Assembly (NCBI RefSeq): GCF_013283645.1
Contig: NZ_JABEKV010000001.1
Span: 632,699-696,698 of the forward strand
DNA from: Sinorhizobium psoraleae
GTDB taxonomy: Bacteria > Pseudomonadota > Alphaproteobacteria > Rhizobiales > Rhizobiaceae
Length of the DNA stretch: 64,000 bases
Reading direction: 5' to 3'
In this document: piece after piece, positions 49,658 to 59,460 of the stretch
How the letters are laid out: every line of letters starts with the position of its first letter
Numbering within the stretch: position 1 is the stretch's first letter
Notes under the pieces: model-generated
What the model saw: only the letters and a program-made list of their open reading frames with translations
The model's database searches: none
Told to the model about the DNA's origin: nothing
Position numbers and translations under genes: made by a program

Positions 49658-50428
49658 TCACCGTTTCGGTGCGACGAGGGCAAAAAGGGCGCCCTGTGGA
49701 TCTATGCATTGGACGATCCAGGCGCCGCCGGGTACTTCCATAGGCTCCAGGACGATCTTTGCGCCGCCGGATTTTGCTCGCTCGATCGCGGCGTCCAACG
49801 CCTCGACGTTGAAATAATAGAGCCAATAAGGAGCGGGAATGTCTTCCGGCTTGGTCATCATGCCGCCGATCTGCGTGCCGTTCCAGGAGAAGATCTGGTA
49901 AGTGCCCATGTCGCCCATGTCCATGGCCTGGTCCTTGGTCCAGCCGAACAGGTTGGAATAGAAGGCGAAGGCGGTATCGAGATCGCCGGCCATCAGTTCG
50001 TGCCAGCCGACGTTTCCAGGCGCCATCTGCTCGAGAGCCTGGGGCGCCTCGCTTGTGCCCTTGAACAGCGCGAACACGGCGCCATGCGGATCGGTGACGA
50101 TGGCAAAGCGGCCGACGCCAGGGATGTCATCCGGAGCGCGGTGGACGTTGCCGCCGTCTGCGGCGACTTTGGCGGCGGCCGCGTCCACGTCATCGACCGC
50201 GACGTAGCCGAGCCACGCCGGCGGGATATTCATCTCGAGCGCGCCCTCGGGCATCGTCATCAATCCCGCCACCTGCTGACCACCCATGGAGAACAGCATA
50301 TATTCCATGCCGGGCATGCCGGCATCGCTGCCGCTCCAGCCAATCACGTTCTCGTAAAAAGTTTGGGCGGCCTCCGTGTCGGTCGTCATCAGTTCGTACC
50401 AGACGAATTTCCCATGCTGACCCGTCAT
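49658..50428 (-). CDS. VOC (glyoxalase/bleomycin resistance) family protein, two domains
   Basis: The 256-residue protein is made of two tandem VOC domains. The first begins GKFVWYELMTTDTEAAQTFY and ends GRFAIVTDPHGAVFALFKG. The second begins VGWHELMAGDLDTAFAFYSN and ends WIVQCIDPQGALFALVAP. The metal-site His/Glu pattern is incomplete, so a catalytic role is uncertain. The ATG at 50428 follows CCGGAGGACAGACA. Confidence 0.88.
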   Translation of the reverse strand: MTGQHGKFVWYELMTTDTEAAQTFYENVIGWSGSDAGMPGMEYMLFSMGGQQVAGLMTMPEGALEMNIPPAWLGYVAVDDVDAAAAKVAADGGNVHRAPDDIPGVGRFAIVTDPHGAVFALFKGTSEAPQALEQMAPGNVGWHELMAGDLDTAFAFYSNLFGWTKDQAMDMGDMGTYQIFSWNGTQIGGMMTKPEDIPAPYWLYYFNVEALDAAIERAKSGGAKIVLEPMEVPGGAWIVQCIDPQGALFALVAPKR

Positions 50429-50605
50429 TGTCTGTCCTCCGGTTTTGTTGGGGGATTGCGCTGCCATTCGCGGCAGCGGAACAGTGGTTTGCTTGCCGTC
50501 GACTAAGCCGCGTCGCGTTCAATGAATTCAAGCAACGCGCTTTGCATTCTTGTTTTTACGCATGTCGTTGTCCCAGAGCCGCTGCATAGTTCTGGGCGCC
50601 ATGCG

Positions 50606-51079
50606 TCAGCGTCGGCGATATTCCGCGGCCATGATCTCCTTCCAGTTCCCGTCTTCGGTCTGGACACGGGCCGTCAGCCTGCGATGGTCGGCGTCGATGA
50701 GGGTTATCACGTCCTGATATCTGGCGGACCTGCCCGGTCTGTCGAAATCCGGCCCCTCACAGTCGAGCGTCAGCGTCTTGCCGTCGTCTTCGAGCACGCC
50801 GTCATAGATCCACATATGCGTCATCATGGAGCCGACCCAGGTGCCGACATAGCGGTTGGTCTGAGGATTGAAGCCGAGAGTCATCAATGATTGGCCGATG
50901 CGGCCGTCCGGCATCGTGCCTTGTCCTTCGCAGACGAACCAGAGACCCTGCATCGAACGGACGTTTTCCGTCCATGGCGCCTGCGACTGGCCGGTGTCGG
51001 TTGACGGTTGCGACATGACTTCCCACTCACCGAGCAGCTGTTCCAGCCAGCGGTGCTCCTCCTGCGATTCCGCCTTCAT
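50606..51079 (-). CDS. DUF1579 family protein
   Basis: The 157-residue product has the DUF1579 pattern: EEHRWLEQLLGEWEVMSQPS, VRSMQGLWFVCEGQG, LGFNPQTNRYVGTWVGSMMT and a C-terminal TARVQTEDGNWKEIMAAEYR. The fold is predicted as a lipocalin-like barrel; function unknown. It is cytoplasmic, with no signal peptide. The ATG at 51079 with GGAGGGATCA upstream is preferred over longer starts. It sits near VOC, DUF899 and GFA genes, a set often found together in rhizobia. Confidence 0.85.
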   Translation of the reverse strand: MKAESQEEHRWLEQLLGEWEVMSQPSTDTGQSQAPWTENVRSMQGLWFVCEGQGTMPDGRIGQSLMTLGFNPQTNRYVGTWVGSMMTHMWIYDGVLEDDGKTLTLDCEGPDFDRPGRSARYQDVITLIDADHRRLTARVQTEDGNWKEIMAAEYRRR

Positions 51080-51175
51080 TGATCCCTCCATGGCGAGACA
51101 CGGCGCTCCAACCTGGAACTCCGCGAAACGTAGCAACGCGCGGGAATGCCGATTGGTTCCTCGTTCATATCAAGC

Positions 51176-51901
51176 TCAGGCGCTTTGCCTAGGCGCTTCT
51201 TCGTATTCGTCGTGGCGCCGCACGAAATCCATGATCGTGCCTTCATTTCGGCCCTTGGGTGCCCGATCGAGCAGCATGAAGGTGCCGACCAGTTCCTCCA
51301 GGCCGCGAGCATAGGTGGAATAGGTATGGTAGACGGTTCCGTCCTCGTCCTTGTAGAAGGCGCTGAGGCCGGGAAGCTCTTCATAGGCGTCGCCGCTGGC
51401 GATCTCGCTGAAATTGTAGACCACCTTGTCGCCTGCGAGTTCGGCGGGTGTGAAGGACACATGGAAGTCGCGGTTGAAGTCGTTGCCCCAGGCGGATACC
51501 CAGGGGAAATGCCAGCCCATCCGCTTGCGATAGGCTTCGATCTTGGCGAGCGGCGCGTTCGAAGCCGCGATCAGTGTGACGTCGTGGTGGTTTAGATGCG
51601 GCAGCATGCCGGCGAAGTGGTCGGCGAGAAACGAGCAGCTTGGGCAGCCCGCTTCCCAGTTCTCTCCAAGCATGAAGTGATAGACGACGAGCTGGCTGCG
51701 CCCGTCGAAAAGCTCCGGCAGCGTCTTGGGGCCGGCAAGGGTTTCGAAGACATAGGACTTGTCCATCCTCACCCAGGGCAGAGCCTGGCGCTCGGCGTTG
51801 ATCCGGTCTCGAAGATGAGTGTGCTCCTTTTCCAGGGCAAGAAGCGATTTGCGCGCCTTCAGCCACTCCTCACGTGACACGACGGCATGGTCCGGTCTCA
51901 T
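51176..51901 (-). CDS. DUF899 family thioredoxin-like protein
   Basis: The 241-residue product belongs to the DUF899 thioredoxin-fold family. Visible are REEWLKARKSLLALEKEHTH, LVVYHFMLGENWEAGCPSCS with the CxxC active-site-like pair, FADHFAGMLPHLNHHDVTLI-type core, and VYHTYSTYARGLEEL near the end. The redox partner is unknown. The ATG at 51901 follows GTGAGGAGGAAGAGC; the longer open frame overlaps the divergent MarR gene and is rejected. It is probably controlled by that MarR protein through the palindrome between them. Confidence 0.88.
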   Translation of the reverse strand: MRPDHAVVSREEWLKARKSLLALEKEHTHLRDRINAERQALPWVRMDKSYVFETLAGPKTLPELFDGRSQLVVYHFMLGENWEAGCPSCSFLADHFAGMLPHLNHHDVTLIAASNAPLAKIEAYRKRMGWHFPWVSAWGNDFNRDFHVSFTPAELAGDKVVYNFSEIASGDAYEELPGLSAFYKDEDGTVYHTYSTYARGLEELVGTFMLLDRAPKGRNEGTIMDFVRRHDEYEEAPRQSA

Positions 51902-51940
51902 GCTCTTCCTCCTCACGAAATGTAGCACTTGACTAATTAC

Positions 51941-51952
51941 GTTGATATCAAC
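51941..51952. promoter_or_regulatory. Perfect palindrome GTTGATATCAAC, candidate MarR operator
   Basis: This lies in the 62-base gap between divergent DUF899 and MarR genes, 11 bases before the MarR ATG. A TTGATATCAA core is typical of MarR/OhrR-like sites. Confidence 0.6.
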
Positions 51953-51963
51953 ATTACTCAACC

Positions 51964-52410
51964 ATGTCAAAGTCGCCGCCGATACCATTTTCCACCACCC
52001 TTTTCGTGAAGGATACCTGTCTGTGCCTGCACGTGCAGCGCGCCGCCAGGGCGCTTGCCCGTCAGTTCGACGAGGCGTTGAGGCCGCTCGACATAACGAA
52101 TGGGCAGTTCTCACTGATGATGTCGCTCAACCGGCCGGAACCGCCGAGCATGAGCGCGGTGGCGTCCCTCCTTGCCATGGACCGGACGACGCTGACGGCG
52201 GCGTTGAAGCCGCTCGAACGCCGCGGTCTCGTCGAAGTTTTTGTCGACTCGACCGACCGGCGTCTCAGGCGCCTGAGGCTGACGGCGGAGGGCGGGAGGT
52301 TGCTCGCGGAAGCCGTGCCGATCTGGAAGGATACGCATGAAGCGGTCGACAGGAGCCTCGGTGAAGGCGGCGCGGACCGTTTGCGCGCCGATCTGCTGGC
52401 GCTCACCTGA
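51964..52410 (+). CDS. MarR-family transcriptional regulator
   Basis: The 148-residue winged-helix protein has TNGQFSLMMSLNRPEPPSMS, the recognition helix region VASLLAMDRTTLTAALKPLE and the wing with DSTDRRLRRLRLTAEG. Two Cys (DTCLCLHV) lie near the N-terminus, where redox-sensing members often keep a reactive Cys; this is suggestive only. It is divergent from the DUF899 thioredoxin-like gene. Start ATG 51964 is only 11 bases from the operator-like palindrome, consistent with autorepression. Confidence 0.9.
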   Translation: MSKSPPIPFSTTLFVKDTCLCLHVQRAARALARQFDEALRPLDITNGQFSLMMSLNRPEPPSMSAVASLLAMDRTTLTAALKPLERRGLVEVFVDSTDRRLRRLRLTAEGGRLLAEAVPIWKDTHEAVDRSLGEGGADRLRADLLALT

Positions 52411-52618
52411 CGGCTGGCTGGACGTCTCGCGGCCTGCTTTGATCCCGCTGCCGCGACCTTCTTCCCGCATGCCGGGAGAAGGGACAACGCCGTGCGGCCG
52501 CCTTGCCCCGCGAAAGCCGTGGATAATAAGGATGGCTTTCCGCCGAAGATCGTGCTGATCTCGGCAGCGCCGTGTCGACATGCGGTACGACATTGCAGGC
52601 TGTTCAGGCGGAGGAACG

Positions 52619-53026
52619 ATGATGAAGACGACCTACAAGGGGAGCTGCCATTGCGGACGGATTCGTTACGAGGTCGATGCTGATCTCGAGGCCGGGACCA
52701 GCCGTTGCAATTGTTCGTACTGCTCGAAAACGCGCTATTGGGGCGCGAACGTGAAGCCTGAGGATTTCCGGCTGATGTGCGAGGAGGCCGGCATCGGAGA
52801 CTATCAGTTCGCTACGATGAGCGGTCATCACCGGTTCTGCACGACTTGCGGCGTGGCGCCCTATGGCCATGGATATGTCGAGCAGATCGGCGGCGCCTTC
52901 GTCTCCATCAACATTGCATGCCTCGACGATGTCGATCCGGCCGTGCTTGCGGCCTTGCCGATCCAGTACATGGACGGGCTGCACAACAACTGGTGGAACG
53001 CGCCCGCCGAGACCCGTTACATGTGA
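52619..53026 (+). CDS. GFA family protein (glutathione-dependent formaldehyde-activating enzyme/CENP-V fold)
   Basis: The 135-residue zinc protein has the full ligand set: YKGSCHCGRIRYEVDA, SRCNCSYCSKTRYWG and HHRFCTTCGVAPYGHGY. Members of the family bind zinc and were named after Gfa, which speeds S-hydroxymethylglutathione formation; most are of unknown role. The ATG at 52619 follows GGCGGAGGAACG; a second ATG is at 52622. It is convergent with ilvD, sharing a terminator. Confidence 0.9.
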   Translation: MMKTTYKGSCHCGRIRYEVDADLEAGTSRCNCSYCSKTRYWGANVKPEDFRLMCEEAGIGDYQFATMSGHHRFCTTCGVAPYGHGYVEQIGGAFVSINIACLDDVDPAVLAALPIQYMDGLHNNWWNAPAETRYM

Positions 53027-53046
53027 TTCAAGCGGCTCGCAACGAA

Positions 53047-53072
53047 AAGGCTCCCGCCGCGACGGGAGCCTT
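53047..53072. terminator. Bidirectional Rho-independent terminator between GFA and ilvD genes
   Basis: A perfect 10-base-pair stem AAGGCTCCCG/CGGGAGCCTT has a 6-base loop. T-rich sequence follows on both strands (TTCTTG on plus; TTTTCGTT on minus). Confidence 0.85.
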
Positions 53073-53095
53073 CTTGCGTTTGCGAGTTGCGCCGA

Positions 53096-54934
53096 TCACC
53101 GGTCGCCGAGATCCCTGACGGCGCCGCGGTCGGCAGAGGTCGCAAAGGCGGCATAGGCTTTGAGCGCCGTCGTCACCTTGCGCTTGCGCTGTTCGGCCGG
53201 CTTCCAGCCCTTGGCGTCCTGCTCGGAGCGGCGAGCGGCAAGCTCGGTTTCGTCGACGCGCAAGCTGATCGTGCGGTTCGGGATGTCGATGTCGATCATG
53301 TCGCCTTCGCGCACGAGGCCGATCGTGCCGCCATTCGCCGCTTCCGGCGAAACGTGGCCGATGGAGAGGCCAGAGGTACCGCCGGAGAAGCGGCCATCGG
53401 TGATCAGCGCGCAAGCCTTGCCGAGGCCCTTCGACTTCAGATAGCTCGTCGGGTAGAGCATCTCCTGCATGCCCGGGCCGCCCTTCGGGCCTTCATAACG
53501 GATGACCACGACGTCGCCCGCCTTGATCTCGTTGGCGAGAATCGCCTTGACGGAGGCGTCCTGGCTCTCGAAGACCCGCGCAGGGCCGGAAAACTTCAGG
53601 ATGCTCTCGTCGACGCCCGCCGTTTTGACGATGCAGCCGTCGAGCGCGATGTTGCCCTTGAGCACGGCGAGGCCGCCATCCTTCGAGAAAGGGTGCTCGA
53701 CCGAGCGGATGACGCCCTTCTCGCGGTCGGTATCGAGATCCTCCCAGCGCGCGTTCTGGCTGAACGCGACCTGGGTCGGAATGCCGCCGGGAGCCGCGCG
53801 GTAAAAGTCGCGGACGGATTCGCTCGACGTGCGGGTGATGTCCCAACGGTCGATGGCGTCGCCGAGCGTTTCGCTGTGCACGGTCACGCAGTCGCGGTTG
53901 ATGAGGCCGCCTTTGTCGAGTTCGCCGAGAATCGACATGATGCCGCCGGCGCGGTGTACGTCTTCCATATGCACATCGGCCTTCGCGGGCGCAACCTTCG
54001 ACAGGCACGGCACCTTGCGCGACAGACGGTCGATGTCGTCCATGGTGAAATCGACCTCGCCCTCGTAGGCCGCGGCGAGAATGTGCAGCACGGTGTTGGT
54101 CGAGCCGCCCATGGCGATGTCGAGCGTCATTGCATTCTCGAAGGCCTGCTTGGAGGCGATCGCGCGTGGCAGGACGCGCTCGTCTTCCTGTTCGTAGTAG
54201 CGGCGTGCGAGATCGACTACCAGATGGCCGGCCTCGACGAAGAGGCGTTTGCGGTCGGCATGGGTGGCGAGCGTCGAACCGTTGCCGGGGAGCGAAAGGC
54301 CGAGCGCCTCGGTCAGACAGTTCATCGAGTTCGCCGTGAACATGCCGGAGCAGGAGCCGCAGGTCGGGCAGGCCGAACGCTCGATAACCTTTACGTCTTC
54401 ATCGGAAATATTGTCGTCGGCGGCGGCGACCATGGCGTCGACCAGATCGAGTGCGTGCTTCTTGCCGTGCAGCACGACCTTGCCCGCTTCCATCGGACCG
54501 CCGGAGACGAAGACGGCCGGGATGTTGAGGCGCAGCGCCGCCATCAGCATGCCGGGAGTGATCTTGTCGCAGTTGGAGATGCAGACCATGGCGTCGGCGC
54601 AGTGCGCGTTGACCATGTACTCGACGCTGTCGGCAATGATCTCGCGCGACGGCAGCGAATAGAGCATGCCGTCATGGCCCATAGCGATGCCGTCGTCGAC
54701 CGCGATCGTGTTGAATTCCTTGGCGACGCCGCCGGCCGCCTCGATCTCGCGGGCGACGAGCTGGCCAAGATCCTTGAGATGCACATGACCCGGCACGAAT
54801 TGGGTAAACGAGTTCACCACCGCAATAATCGGTTTGCCGAAGTCGCTGTCCTTCATGCCCGTCGCGCGCCAGAGGCCGCGGGCGCCGGCCATGTTGCGGC
54901 CGTGGGTGGTGGTGCGGGAGCGATAGGCAGGCAT
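53096..54934 (-). CDS. ilvD: Dihydroxy-acid dehydratase
   Basis: The 612-residue enzyme dehydrates 2,3-dihydroxy-isovalerate or -methylvalerate in valine, leucine and isoleucine synthesis, using an Fe-S cluster and Mg. The start [20 protein letters not shown] matches enterobacterial IlvD. Cluster Cys lie in [13 protein letters not shown] and [19 protein letters not shown]. Later landmarks are [34 protein letters not shown] and [19 protein letters not shown] 54934 was chosen over an upstream ATG at 54964 on homology. Full length. Confidence 0.96.
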   Translation of the reverse strand: MPAYRSRTTTHGRNMAGARGLWRATGMKDSDFGKPIIAVVNSFTQFVPGHVHLKDLGQLVAREIEAAGGVAKEFNTIAVDDGIAMGHDGMLYSLPSREIIADSVEYMVNAHCADAMVCISNCDKITPGMLMAALRLNIPAVFVSGGPMEAGKVVLHGKKHALDLVDAMVAAADDNISDEDVKVIERSACPTCGSCSGMFTANSMNCLTEALGLSLPGNGSTLATHADRKRLFVEAGHLVVDLARRYYEQEDERVLPRAIASKQAFENAMTLDIAMGGSTNTVLHILAAAYEGEVDFTMDDIDRLSRKVPCLSKVAPAKADVHMEDVHRAGGIMSILGELDKGGLINRDCVTVHSETLGDAIDRWDITRTSSESVRDFYRAAPGGIPTQVAFSQNARWEDLDTDREKGVIRSVEHPFSKDGGLAVLKGNIALDGCIVKTAGVDESILKFSGPARVFESQDASVKAILANEIKAGDVVVIRYEGPKGGPGMQEMLYPTSYLKSKGLGKACALITDGRFSGGTSGLSIGHVSPEAANGGTIGLVREGDMIDIDIPNRTISLRVDETELAARRSEQDAKGWKPAEQRKRKVTTALKAYAAFATSADRGAVRDLGDR

Positions 54935-55213
54935 GAACGTGTTCCCTTCACGGACGAAAGTCATTGCGCGTATATGGCGATCCTGGAGCGCCGGTGCAGG
55001 GTACTAGCGCAAAATTGCGCGCGCGTCATCTTTTGCGTCAGATTATTTCCGCGGACCTGATGCGATTGCCGTGTGTCGCCGCGCATTGCCGCGCCGCTTA
55101 TTCCGCGTTTGCTTGCCAAGCCAATGCAACAAGTCCATTGTCATCGGGCATTCATGCCCGAGTGGCCGGGGCTTCTCCTGGGCATGGCGGACTTTCTCGA
55201 GGGTTCGTTCGAG

Positions 55214-58200
55214 ATGAATTGTCACGAATGCGGTTACGAAATTGAGAGCGGTTTTGCGTTTTGCCCGAAGTGCGGTGCGAAACAGCAGATCCTGTGTCCC
55301 GGCTGCGGCTATTCCTGTCCGCCGCATTTCGCCTTTTGCCCGCAATGCGGCACCCAGGTCAGTGCTTCGGCGCCGTCCGTGCCCCGATCCGCCCCTTTGC
55401 CGCGGCCCCAAGTCACCGGGACGGCGTCACAGGCGGTTTCGCCGGCACGTTCGAGCGTGGACAGCGGCGCCGATCGCCGCACGGTCACCGTCGTCTTTGC
55501 CGATCTCTGCAGTTTCACCGCCCTCGGCGAACAGGTCGATCCGGAGACTTTGCAGGCGCTGCAGAACGAACTCTTCGAGGAACTGACGGAGGCAGTGGAA
55601 GCATTCGGAGGGTTCGTCGACAAGTTCATCGGCGACGCGCTGCTCGCCCTCTTCGGTGCGCCGGTGGCGCATGAGGACGATCCGGAACGGGCGCTTCGTG
55701 CCGCGCAGGAAATGGTGCGTCGGGCGGCGCAGGTGGGCGAACGCTGGCGGAAACGGATCGGCCTGCCGCTGAACCTCCATATAGGCGTCAATACCGGGCC
55801 TGTCGTCGCCGGCGCCTTCGGTGCGGGCGACAGCAAATCCTATTCGGTCACGGGAGATACGGTGAACACCGCGCAGCGCCTGCAATCGATGGCCGGTCTG
55901 GATGAAATACTCGTCGGGCCGGTGACGCACCGCCTCACGCGACATGCTTTTGCCTATGAGACGCTTGGGGCGGTCGCCTTGCGGGGCAAGGCGGGCAGCG
56001 TACACGTTCATCGTCTGACCGGGGCGCTCGAGGTGCCACGCGCGGCGCGGGGGCTTGATGCGCTCGGCCTGAGCGCGCCGCTCATCGGGCGCGACAAGGA
56101 AATCGGCCGCTTGCGCGACTGTCTTGCGCTGGCCTGCGGCGGCACGGCGCAACTGGTGCGGCTTACCGGCGAAGCCGGCATCGGCAAGTCGCGCCTCGTC
56201 AACGATTTTCTCGCCGGCCTTGCCGAAGACGCATCGTTCGCACACGTCGTCGTGCGGCGGGCGGGATGCTCTCCACTCGGCGAGCCCTCCTACGGAACGC
56301 TCGCGAAGGTTCTGCGCAGCGCCTACGGCATATCTTCGACCGACACACCGGAGCAGACGCAGGAGGGCCTGTCGCTCGGCCTCGCGGAAATCGGCTTTCC
56401 GCCCGCCGAAATCGAACAGCTCATGCCGCTCTTTTTTCATATTCTAGGCATCGGCGATCGCGATGGAATGCTGCAGCACGTCGCTCCGGAACAGGTTAGG
56501 CGACAGCTGTTCTCCGCCATCCGGACCATCTTGGAGCGGCGACTCGACCAGGCGCCGCTGCTTCTCGTCATAGAGGACCTGCACTGGGCGGACTCGGCAT
56601 CGCTGGAGGCGCTCCGTTTCGCGCTGGACAGGCTGGATCGCAGGCCGCTGATGCTCTTGACGACGCAGCGCCCGGATGCCGGTGCTGACCGGCTCGCGCC
56701 CGGCCGCACCAGTCTCACCGCCCTGCGCCTCGGACCCCTATCCGCGCCCGATGGCCAACGCCTCCTCTCGGCCTTATTCGGGGAAGGCGGCCTGCCGAAG
56801 GAACTGTGTGAGCGGATCCTGCGTCGGGCCGGTGGCAACCCGCTGTTCGTCGAGGAGATTGTCCGCAGCCTGATCGACCTGGACATGCTCAGGCGCGATG
56901 ATTCCCATTGGCACGTGGCCGGCGGTGAAGCGACCGTCGACATTCCGATCGGCATCGAGGCGATACTGCTCGCGAGAATCGACCGATTGCCGCAGGAGGT
57001 GCGCCGGCTGGTCCACTGCGCCGCGGTTATCGGCCCGAGCTTCGAGGCGCACCTGCTAAAGAGCATCGCTGTCGCGCCGGCCAACGTGGACCAGGGTCTG
57101 GAACTGCTTTGCGACACGGAAATCATAGAAGAGGCGGGGAGCGGGCGATCGTCGCAGACCTATCGTTTCATGCAGTCGCTGTTTCACGAGGTCGTCTATA
57201 GCAACCTGCTCGTAAAGCGTCGCGCGGAAATTCATGCGGCCATCGCCGAGGCTCTGGAGCGTCGTTACGGCGAGAACCCCCAGCGCTTCGAGGAACTGGC
57301 GCTGCTCGGCCATCACTTCAGCCAGTCGAAAGACCGGAGCAAGGGCGCACGCTATCTGATGGCGGCTGGCGATCGGGCGCGCCAGCTCTGCGCCAACGAG
57401 GATGCCATCCGCTACTACCGGCAGGCCATGGCGGCCCTTGCCGCCCTGGGCGAAGAAAGGCCGGAATGGTTCGTCGCCCGCGAGCGCGTCGCGGATCTCC
57501 TGGGCCCGGCCGGTGAGCGCGGTGCCGCGGAGGAGCATTATCGCTCACTGCTCGCCTGCGAACGCGTCTCGGCCGACCCGGTGGCCTCCGCGCGGATCCT
57601 TCGCAAGCTCGGCCATCTCCTCTGGGAGGCTGGCAATCGCGAACAGGCCCAGGCGAATTTTACCGAAGCCGCCGTTCTCCTCGCAAGGGTGGATGCGCCA
57701 GTGGAAAGCGCTTCGCTTCTGCAGGAGCGCGGACATCTTGCATTCCGCATGGGCGACTATCTTGCTGCTTCGGAGTGGGCGGACGAAGCGTTGAGCCGGG
57801 TCAAGGACCTGGCACGCGACGCCGGTGACGAAATGCGGCGCGAGGCAGCCTTGGTTACGGCGGAGGCATTGAACACCAAGGGCGTGGCGCTTGCGCGGCG
57901 CGGCCGCCGGCGCGAGGCGATCGCCGCGGTGGAGGAGAGTGTTGCCGTCGCCGAGGCGGCCACCCTGATGCAGGCGGCCTGCCGCGGGTACACGAACCTC
58001 GGCGTGCTCTATACGATCGTCGACCCGAAGCTCGCGATCGATGTCTGCCGACGCGGCCTGAACATGGCGCGGCGTGCCGGCGATCTCGGCTTTGAGGCAC
58101 GGCTGCTAGCCAATCTCGCCGTCGCCTACTGTACCTTCACCGACCGATGTGCGGCCGACGGAGTGCCGGCTGCCGAGAAGGCGATCGAAATCGACCGCGC

Positions 58201-58489
58201 TCTCGACCAGCGCGATCATCTGCCGGTTTCCCTGCTTGTGCTCGGGCAGATATACCAATGCCACGATCAGCCGCACGACGCCCGCCGGCTTTACGGCGAG
58301 GCGCTCGATCTCGCGGTCGAAACGGGCGAAGCACAGGTCCTGTTTCCATGCTATGATGGCCTTGGAGCGCTCTGCCTCGACGCGGGAGATCTGGACGAGG
58401 CCGAGCGCTATTTTACACTGGCTCGAGACATCTGCGTGCGTCACGATCTTGATCCTGAAGCATTGGTGATATTGCCGTTTCTCGACTAA
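55214..58489 (+). CDS. Zinc-ribbon / class III cyclase / AAA ATPase / TPR regulatory protein
   Basis: The product is about 1091 residues. Residues 1-50 hold two double-Cys zinc ribbons (CHECGYE...CPKCGAK and CPGCGYS...CPQCGTQ). A class III nucleotidyl cyclase domain follows (VVFADLCSFTALGE; VDKFIGDALLALFGAP; GDTVNTAQRLQSM), with both metal Asp and the Asn present. Next is an ATPase domain with Walker A LTGEAGIGKSRLVNDFL and Walker B LLLVIEDLHWADSASLEAL. The C-terminal third is TPR-like helices (YRQAMAALAALGEERPEW; ALDLAVETGEAQVLFPCYDG). This is the large cyclase/ATPase regulator type common in rhizobia and mycobacteria. ATG 55214 was chosen because the zinc ribbon starts there; earlier starts to 55073 are possible. 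No neighbour suggests the signal. The 279-base gap before it, shared with divergent ilvD, shows no clear operator. Confidence 0.88.
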   Translation: MNCHECGYEIESGFAFCPKCGAKQQILCPGCGYSCPPHFAFCPQCGTQVSASAPSVPRSAPLPRPQVTGTASQAVSPARSSVDSGADRRTVTVVFADLCSFTALGEQVDPETLQALQNELFEELTEAVEAFGGFVDKFIGDALLALFGAPVAHEDDPERALRAAQEMVRRAAQVGERWRKRIGLPLNLHIGVNTGPVVAGAFGAGDSKSYSVTGDTVNTAQRLQSMAGLDEILVGPVTHRLTRHAFAYETLGAVALRGKAGSVHVHRLTGALEVPRAARGLDALGLSAPLIGRDKEIGRLRDCLALACGGTAQLVRLTGEAGIGKSRLVNDFLAGLAEDASFAHVVVRRAGCSPLGEPSYGTLAKVLRSAYGISSTDTPEQTQEGLSLGLAEIGFPPAEIEQLMPLFFHILGIGDRDGMLQHVAPEQVRRQLFSAIRTILERRLDQAPLLLVIEDLHWADSASLEALRFALDRLDRRPLMLLTTQRPDAGADRLAPGRTSLTALRLGPLSAPDGQRLLSALFGEGGLPKELCERILRRAGGNPLFVEEIVRSLIDLDMLRRDDSHWHVAGGEATVDIPIGIEAILLARIDRLPQEVRRLVHCAAVIGPSFEAHLLKSIAVAPANVDQGLELLCDTEIIEEAGSGRSSQTYRFMQSLFHEVVYSNLLVKRRAEIHAAIAEALERRYGENPQRFEELALLGHHFSQSKDRSKGARYLMAAGDRARQLCANEDAIRYYRQAMAALAALGEERPEWFVARERVADLLGPAGERGAAEEHYRSLLACERVSADPVASARILRKLGHLLWEAGNREQAQANFTEAAVLLARVDAPVESASLLQERGHLAFRMGDYLAASEWADEALSRVKDLARDAGDEMRREAALVTAEALNTKGVALARRGRRREAIAAVEESVAVAEAATLMQAACRGYTNLGVLYTIVDPKLAIDVCRRGLNMARRAGDLGFEARLLANLAVAYCTFTDRCAADGVPAAEKAIEIDRALDQRDHLPVSLLVLGQIYQCHDQPHDARRLYGEALDLAVETGEAQVLFPCYDGLGALCLDAGDLDEAERYFTLARDICVRHDLDPEALVILPFLD

Positions 58490-58608
58490 GGCAGCGCGCT
58501 TCCAGATGAAGCCTGTCGATCCGAGACAGCGGGCCTAGCCACAAGGGTTACCGCGATCGTTTGCCGCGAAGATGTCTGGCGCCGTACCGTCGCGGGAGGA
58601 GAGCAATC

Positions 58609-59289
58609 ATGGTCGAATATCGCAGCACAGGGCCATTGCAGCCCGGCGATCGTGCGCCGAACGTCGTGCTCGACGCGATCACGCGGGAGGGCAAGATCGC
58701 CATTGACGATTTTCGCGGTCGCAAGCCGGTTTTGGTCGGCCTGTTTCGAGGCCTGCATTGTCCGTTTTGCCGCCGGCACATTGCCGCCATGGCGCAGCTC
58801 AAGGGGGCGTTGAACGAAAAGGGCGTCGAAAGCCTGACGGTTGTGAATACACCGATCGACCGGGCGCGGCTCTACTTCCGTTACCACCCCCTGCCGAACC
58901 TTCTCGCCGCGGCCGATCCGGAACGGATTTCGCATCGGGCCTTCGGTCTGCCGAATCTGGAGTTCACCGAAAACGAGGATGATTGGCCGCACAAGCTTGG
59001 CATGCCGACGGTAACGGCGATGCGCATTGACATGCCCGGCGAATTGCCCGAACCGATGAACCCGATTGTCGCCTCGGAATATCTCGACAAGACGGATGAC
59101 TATGAGATCACGGATGACGATAGCCGAATGATAGCGACCGGCATGGGCCAGCTCGTCGGACAATTCCTACTCGACAGGGATGGGGTGGTGCGCTGGTGTT
59201 TCACCGAAGCGACACCGGACGGCAGCAATATGTTCCGTGCTCCGGCCCCGGAGGAGGTGATGTCGGCCGCATCGCAGGTGGCGCATTGA
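58609..59289 (+). CDS. Peroxiredoxin/AhpC-TSA-like thioredoxin-fold protein
   Basis: The 226-residue protein starts GDRAPNVVLDAITREGKIAI, then VLVGLFRGLHCPFCRRHIAA with a CPFC pair at the active site. Its C-terminal half has LLDRDGVVRWCFTEATPDG. The redoxin fold is clear; whether it reduces peroxides or acts as a disulfide reductase is not. The ATG at 58609 follows GGGAGGAGAGCAATC. It is on the same strand as the cyclase gene, 119 bases downstream, with no terminator seen between. Confidence 0.85.
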   Translation: MVEYRSTGPLQPGDRAPNVVLDAITREGKIAIDDFRGRKPVLVGLFRGLHCPFCRRHIAAMAQLKGALNEKGVESLTVVNTPIDRARLYFRYHPLPNLLAAADPERISHRAFGLPNLEFTENEDDWPHKLGMPTVTAMRIDMPGELPEPMNPIVASEYLDKTDDYEITDDDSRMIATGMGQLVGQFLLDRDGVVRWCFTEATPDGSNMFRAPAPEEVMSAASQVAH

Positions 59290-59358
59290 ACCGAAATTCC
59301 GGAGCCGAATTTTGCTACGGGAGTCCCAAAGCGGTGACAGAAGGGACTATTCGCGTCG

Positions 59359-59460
59359 CTCTACAGCGCCGCGCGTCTTAGACGCGCAAAGGACGCTGTC
59401 GCACTTTGAATGGTTGCATGTTTCCTTAAATCGTATTCGATCTAAGGAAACATGCAGTAG
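59359..59460. repeat. Palindromic Sinorhizobium-type intergenic repeat (RIME-like), plus orientation
   Basis: Stem 1 (59360-59400) pairs CTACAGCG..GCGCGTC with GACGCGC..CGCTGT. Stem 2 (about 59416-59456) pairs GCATGTTTCCTTA with TAAGGAAACATGC. The same two-part element is at 9176-9275 in the other orientation. Confidence 0.8.
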
